From contig VJWN01000034.1 of assembly GCA_007644065.1 (NCBI GenBank), positions 5,107 to 69,106 of the forward strand: a stretch of 64,000 bases of DNA, written 5' to 3'. The notes beneath the pieces were generated by a model. It saw only the letters and a list, made by a program, of their open reading frames with translations, had not been told where the DNA came from and made no database searches. Source of the DNA: Margaritispora aquatica. Its lineage: Eukaryota > Ascomycota > Leotiomycetes > Helotiales > Discinellaceae. Below, one piece after another: positions 60,038 to 64,000 of the stretch (position 1 is the first letter of the stretch; every line of letters begins with the position of its first letter). The translations under genes were made by a program, and so were the position numbers.

Positions 60038-61785
60038 ATGGACTCTTCGCCCTCTTCATCGGCTCTTGATATGCCCATGGAGAATAACTGGGAGTATGTG
60101 CATGGTCGCATTGACCCAGGAATCGAAAAGTCGTTGAGTTTGGTCGAGACGGTTCCTGAGAGAGAGCCGAAGAGACTGAAGACTGAGCTTGGCAATCGAC
60201 TATCACAACAGTTGGGGGAAGCAACATTAAGTCACATGGATATCTCTATGGCTTCTCCTTCAAGTATGTTAATGTGTTTTTGCGACTTATCATTTCTTTC
60301 AATTAAGGTGCTTCTTCCTAAGGACATAAGCTGACATAATACGGAACCGTCAGACCATGCCATGTCTAATATATGCCATTTGACGGCCATGCCATCAGAA
60401 ATTATTGAGATCATCCTATCCCATCTCGGACCTGTCGATCTTGCTTGTATATCCTTGACCTGTCGCCTTCTGTTCAATTGTTCCAAGTCCGACTATTTAT
60501 GGAAGCGACATGTCCAAAACAATGTCCCTGGTGTGGTTCTTCCGTCTGAGGTTCCTCCAACCAATCCATGCCAGTCCTATAGAGATCTCTACGCGATCCA
60601 TGACCCGCGATGGTTTCTCCCAAAGAACAAGATCTGGTTCAGCGATAAGCTGTTTTTAGGTCACATCATCATTGCTCGTCTCAACATCAAGACTGGTATC
60701 ATCGAAGCGTATCAGCTGGTGGCTAGTAGACCTCCTCCAACATTCGATCATTGGGAAGACAACGATGAGGTTATCATTCATTCCTTCACGCCCGATTGTC
60801 ATTTGCACATGAACACATCTACCATACAGCTCGATCCAACTTTACTTCAGCCATCAGACACGGTCGGCATCCCAAACACCGAGAATCGATTCGCTGCTGA
60901 AATATCCATGGGACCAGGCGCACGAGGCATAGGAGGTATTTTTACCAACTTCTTCTGCGCCAGATCAATCAAAGCCGAGCGAGGTATGGAGTTGTGGCCA
61001 CCTCGGAACATCCCATCTGATTATCGAGTTCGATCTCAAAGCCAGCAGGGTTTTGTTGGGAGTGGCCATAAGCCTCAGAAAAGATCACAATTATGTGACA
61101 AGGCATTCCGGATTAGAAAATGGTCGCGGATGCAGTATTTAAGCAGTAGTGATCATCGAAATGAAGGGGTATCTACGTACGCTACTCTGGAACCAGAATT
61201 GTACACGCCGACAGAGGAGAAGCCATTCCGGGGCATCTGGGTGGGTGATTATAGTGGGCATGGCTGCGAGTTTCTGCTCATGCATCAACCGGATAATGTG
61301 GAGCCATTTGATGAATCAACTGTGGTGCGAGGCGAGGATGAGACGGTTGAAGAATGGGAGGTAAGGAAGAAAGAGGAGAGGATTTATAGAGGAAGTCTGG
61401 AAGCGATCAAGTTGACGGGAGATGCCAACATTCCACGAGGAGAACACACTTTTATTGTAGATGATCTTGGACCTGATGGTTTTGTGAGGAGGTCAGAAGG
61501 GAAGACCTTCCAAGACGCGAGGATTGTTAGGAGTCGGGGACATATTGCCAACAGGGGTTTTAGGGATGGTAAGTCTTATTGGGATTGAATACTTGGTGCT
61601 AGCTAACAGGGGCAGACACATACATCAAGAGTCATCTCATCATCATATCCACGAATCGTATAGCACAATACTGGGAGGAATTTGGGCATATCAGCTTTTT
61701 TGAGAGGGTGGATATCGACAAGTTGTTGGATCCTGAGAATGATCCTGTGAATCCTGAGCCGAATAGTTTGAGGAGTGGGCTTTGA
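60038..61785 (+). CDS. F-box protein resembling FBXO31
   Basis: Three exons (60038-60263, 60354-61568, 61616-61785) give 536 residues. A polar N-terminus precedes the F-box (about residues 86-130: MPSEIIEIILSHLGPVDLA, CISLTCRLLFNCSK, LWKRHV). This would bind Skp1 in an SCF ubiquitin ligase. The rest forms one long domain with DPRWFLPKNKIWFSD, LFLGHIIIARLN and, near residue 368, GIWVGDYSGHGCEFLLM. This last pattern recalls the beta-rich substrate domain of FBXO31. The C-terminus is acidic and Asn/Pro-rich. SCF substrate receptors select proteins for degradation; the target here is unknown. Both introns preserve the frame and the gene looks intact. Confidence 0.87.
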
Positions 61786-62406
61786 GATTATTTGTTAGGT
61801 TGTCATGCTATGAGATTGTCGACACCATGGCCAATGTTGTGGTCAATACTGAAGTGAGAGTGTATATACTTAAGCACTTAGTGGAAGGGGGGCGATGCAA
61901 ATGGGCATTATATGGAGGCCACAGAACATTCTGTATTGTATGGATGATTAGCGGTGGAAGCTATAAGAAACAAAAAATACCTTTCCAGCTTCAACTTTGC
62001 ACTTCCAAGGAAAATATCTTTGTTACACAGAATATAAATAAGTTCAGTATTTGTCACATGCATCAACTCGTCAATTCAACCTTGACTTGGATTGAAATAC
62101 GTCACCGCTTTTTGCGCAAGCGGCAGAATATGTATGTTGATCCAAAAATCCAAGAACAAAAACAAACAGAATTCCCCAACAACTTTCACCCCTCATTCAG
62201 ATCTCCAATTCTTCTACAATTACCAAGAAAGTTTCTAAAATATAGCACTCTGCCTAATTCCCGACTTCGAGCATAGACACACCGCAGACGCCGACACCGA
62301 AATCTGCGAAAGTCTTCACCAGCAAAAAAAGGTGGATATAAACACTCACCAACACAATTGAGGCAAACGAGGACAACGAGGGCGCAACATAGGGATTGAA
62401 GTCAAG
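61786..62406. other. intergenic upstream of the DUF1769 gene
   Basis: The open frame 61782-62276 overlaps the end of the F-box gene and shows no domain. No feature. Confidence 0.5.
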
Positions 62407-63771
62407 ATGGCGCATAATTATATCCTGCAAGTCACTACGGGCACGGAATATGACATCACGACACACAAGATCGTGCCCGTCAACTCTGCGACGCCAGTGA
62501 AGATTGAATCGGAATTGATGTCTGCGGAAGTCAACGTTAGGATTCAGGTATGTAGTTTGCCCTCTATATCTCCCTTTGGATTCAAGAAACACAACAGTAC
62601 TAACCCCTCCCTCTCACAGAACTACCGCGGTCTCCCGACCTCCTCTCCTTCCACCTCGCCCTACTTCTCCCTCCCCGTCCACGCCAAAAACAAAGACCAA
62701 TACAGCATTGCCTTCCGTTTCACTCCCAAAGCCGGGCACAGCATCAATGGCAATGACCTCGTGTTCGGGAACGACTTTGACCATCCTATTCGCGACCGTT
62801 TGCCACCAGGATTCAGCACCGCGTTCAAGATCGTCAAATGGGTTGTTGATCCTGGTTTGGATGGGGATGTGTATGCTGACAAGCCGTATTTGTATGGACC
62901 TGCTGCGAGCTCGGTTAATAGTCTGTGGGTGGGCGATGTTGATGGAACGGAAAGAGAGAAAGTTGAGGGTGAGGAAGAATGTGGGATTTTGGTCGCAGAG
63001 GGAGGAACTGAAGACGGTTTGGAAGTCAGAGAGGAAATTGGTGTGCCGGAGGGTGACGCTGCGAGGAAGAAGTGGTTCTTGACTGAGGAGAACAGGAAGG
63101 AGTGGGATTGGGAGGCAGGGAGAGAGTATGGGTGTGATTTTTTCAATCCATATTTGGATTTCAATGGTACCAACGACCCCTCTGTCCTTCGGATGAGGGA
63201 TTGAAGAGAAAGAGTGTAAGGACTGGACTGACTGAAAGCAGATTTCGCACTTCGTCTTCCGGGCTTCACGCTACCAATCATGAAATATTGGGATGGTCAA
63301 GGACTCAGGTACGTGATATCACCTTTCTCCCAAGCTGTCTGTGCCTGACCCAAATTGTCTTGCTACAACGCCTCATCTTCATCCAAATCACTCCAATCCA
63401 TCACTTTCCCCTATCCAATACAAATATATATAATCTCATAACGTAACACTCCTCACCATCTTTTTGCAACCCACAGGACAGAACAAAAACGCTCACACAG
63501 CCTAAGATACACGCTCAAGAACCGGGCGACGGACCGCGTCCTCTTCGTCGTGCTGTTCACGCTGTACCTGAAAGAAGACGTCGACGAGGTCACGGGCAAG
63601 GTGAAGGATGGTGTCGAGGGCGGGAAACCGTTTGAGTTGCTCGATGGCGAGACCGCGAAGAGGCATGAGGAGATGAAGAATGGGTTGGGTGTTAGTGTGA
63701 GTGAGAAGGTGGTGGGGAAGGAAAATGAGAAGTTCAAGGTGCCTGAGACGAGTGAGGATGATCTCGACTGA
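62407..63771 (+). CDS. DUF1769-family protein
   Basis: Four exons (62407-62547, 62620-63166, 63242-63308, 63477-63771) give 349 residues. The fungal DUF1769 pattern is visible across the joins: NDLVFGNDFDHPIRDRLPPG, then FKIVKWVVDPGLDGDVYAD, then FFNPYLDFNDFALRLPGF across the second splice, and LRYTLKNRATDRVLFVV after the last. The C-terminus is charged and ends PETSEDDLD. The family is widespread in fungi, intracellular as far as its sequence suggests, and of unknown function. A charged linker of about 40 residues (EKVEGEEECGILVAEGGTED) interrupts the domain and may be lineage-specific. All splice sites are GT-AG. Confidence 0.88.
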
Positions 63772-64000
63772 TCTTGATCGCCTACAAACCTGCCGACCTA
63801 CTTGTTTATGTATACTTGGGAGACTCGAGGGACGGCATTGAACGACGACTTGAACGACAGGGCACGGTGGATGGATCGGGTTTGGGCTTGGGAAAGCATG
63901 GTTGGGAGGTCGGCATGAGGCGAGGATGGATGGATGACTGGATGGACGGACGGGATGGGTAGGCAGTGCTGGTATTTATTGGCACTCTGGACATGAATGA
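63772..64000. other. 3' flank of the DUF1769 gene
   Basis: GGATGGATGG-type repetition at 63920-63960; no gene. Confidence 0.5.

Overview
The window reads as nuclear DNA of a filamentous ascomycete (Pezizomycotina; a leotiomycete is my guess, not shown). The reasons are short GT-AG introns of about 45-80 bases in most genes, fungal families (DAL5-type transporter, lysophospholipase, DUF1769, WDR6/Trm734), and transposon relics carrying the CpA-to-TpA scars of repeat-induced point mutation (RIP). No bacterial operons, rRNA or tRNA genes were recognised.

Layout. 0-9.3 kb is a gene graveyard: a degenerate Ras-like GTPase ending in a Lys/Arg hexanucleotide expansion, a broken sacsin/NO VEIN-type ATPase gene with several nonsense codons and frameshifts, and an ankyrin scrap. 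9.8-14.8 kb holds a divergent pair, a TauD-family dioxygenase and a DAL5-family transporter, which look like an organosulfonate or similar nutrient module. 15.3-19.8 kb holds two tandem paralogues for secreted Ala/Pro/Glu/Lys-rich proteins; the first has a RIP-mutated Tc1/mariner fragment inside its intron. A lysophospholipase follows (20.7-22.8 kb). 22.8-25.2 kb is simple-sequence intergenic DNA. 25.2-31.8 kb is a long AT-rich block that I identify as a RIP-killed Helitron on the minus strand, from its Rep-neighbouring and PIF1-helicase motifs.

32.4-36.1 kb encodes a large AT-hook/BRCT nuclear protein. 37.4-41.3 kb encodes two secreted hydrolases in tandem: a type-B carboxylesterase and a metal-dependent amidohydrolase. 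42.0-48.0 kb holds five consecutive minus-strand genes for small single-pass membrane proteins. Three of them share a phase-0 intron placed just before the membrane segment. This array is the best candidate in the window for an undescribed gene family. 49.3-63.8 kb is ordinary housekeeping-like sequence: WDR6/Trm734-like WD40 protein, membrane-anchored alpha/beta hydrolase, an orphan Ser/Arg-rich protein, a cupin, an F-box protein resembling FBXO31, and a DUF1769 protein.

Exon borders were read by eye from splice sites and reading-frame continuity. No transcript or database search was available, so gene names rest on motif recognition.
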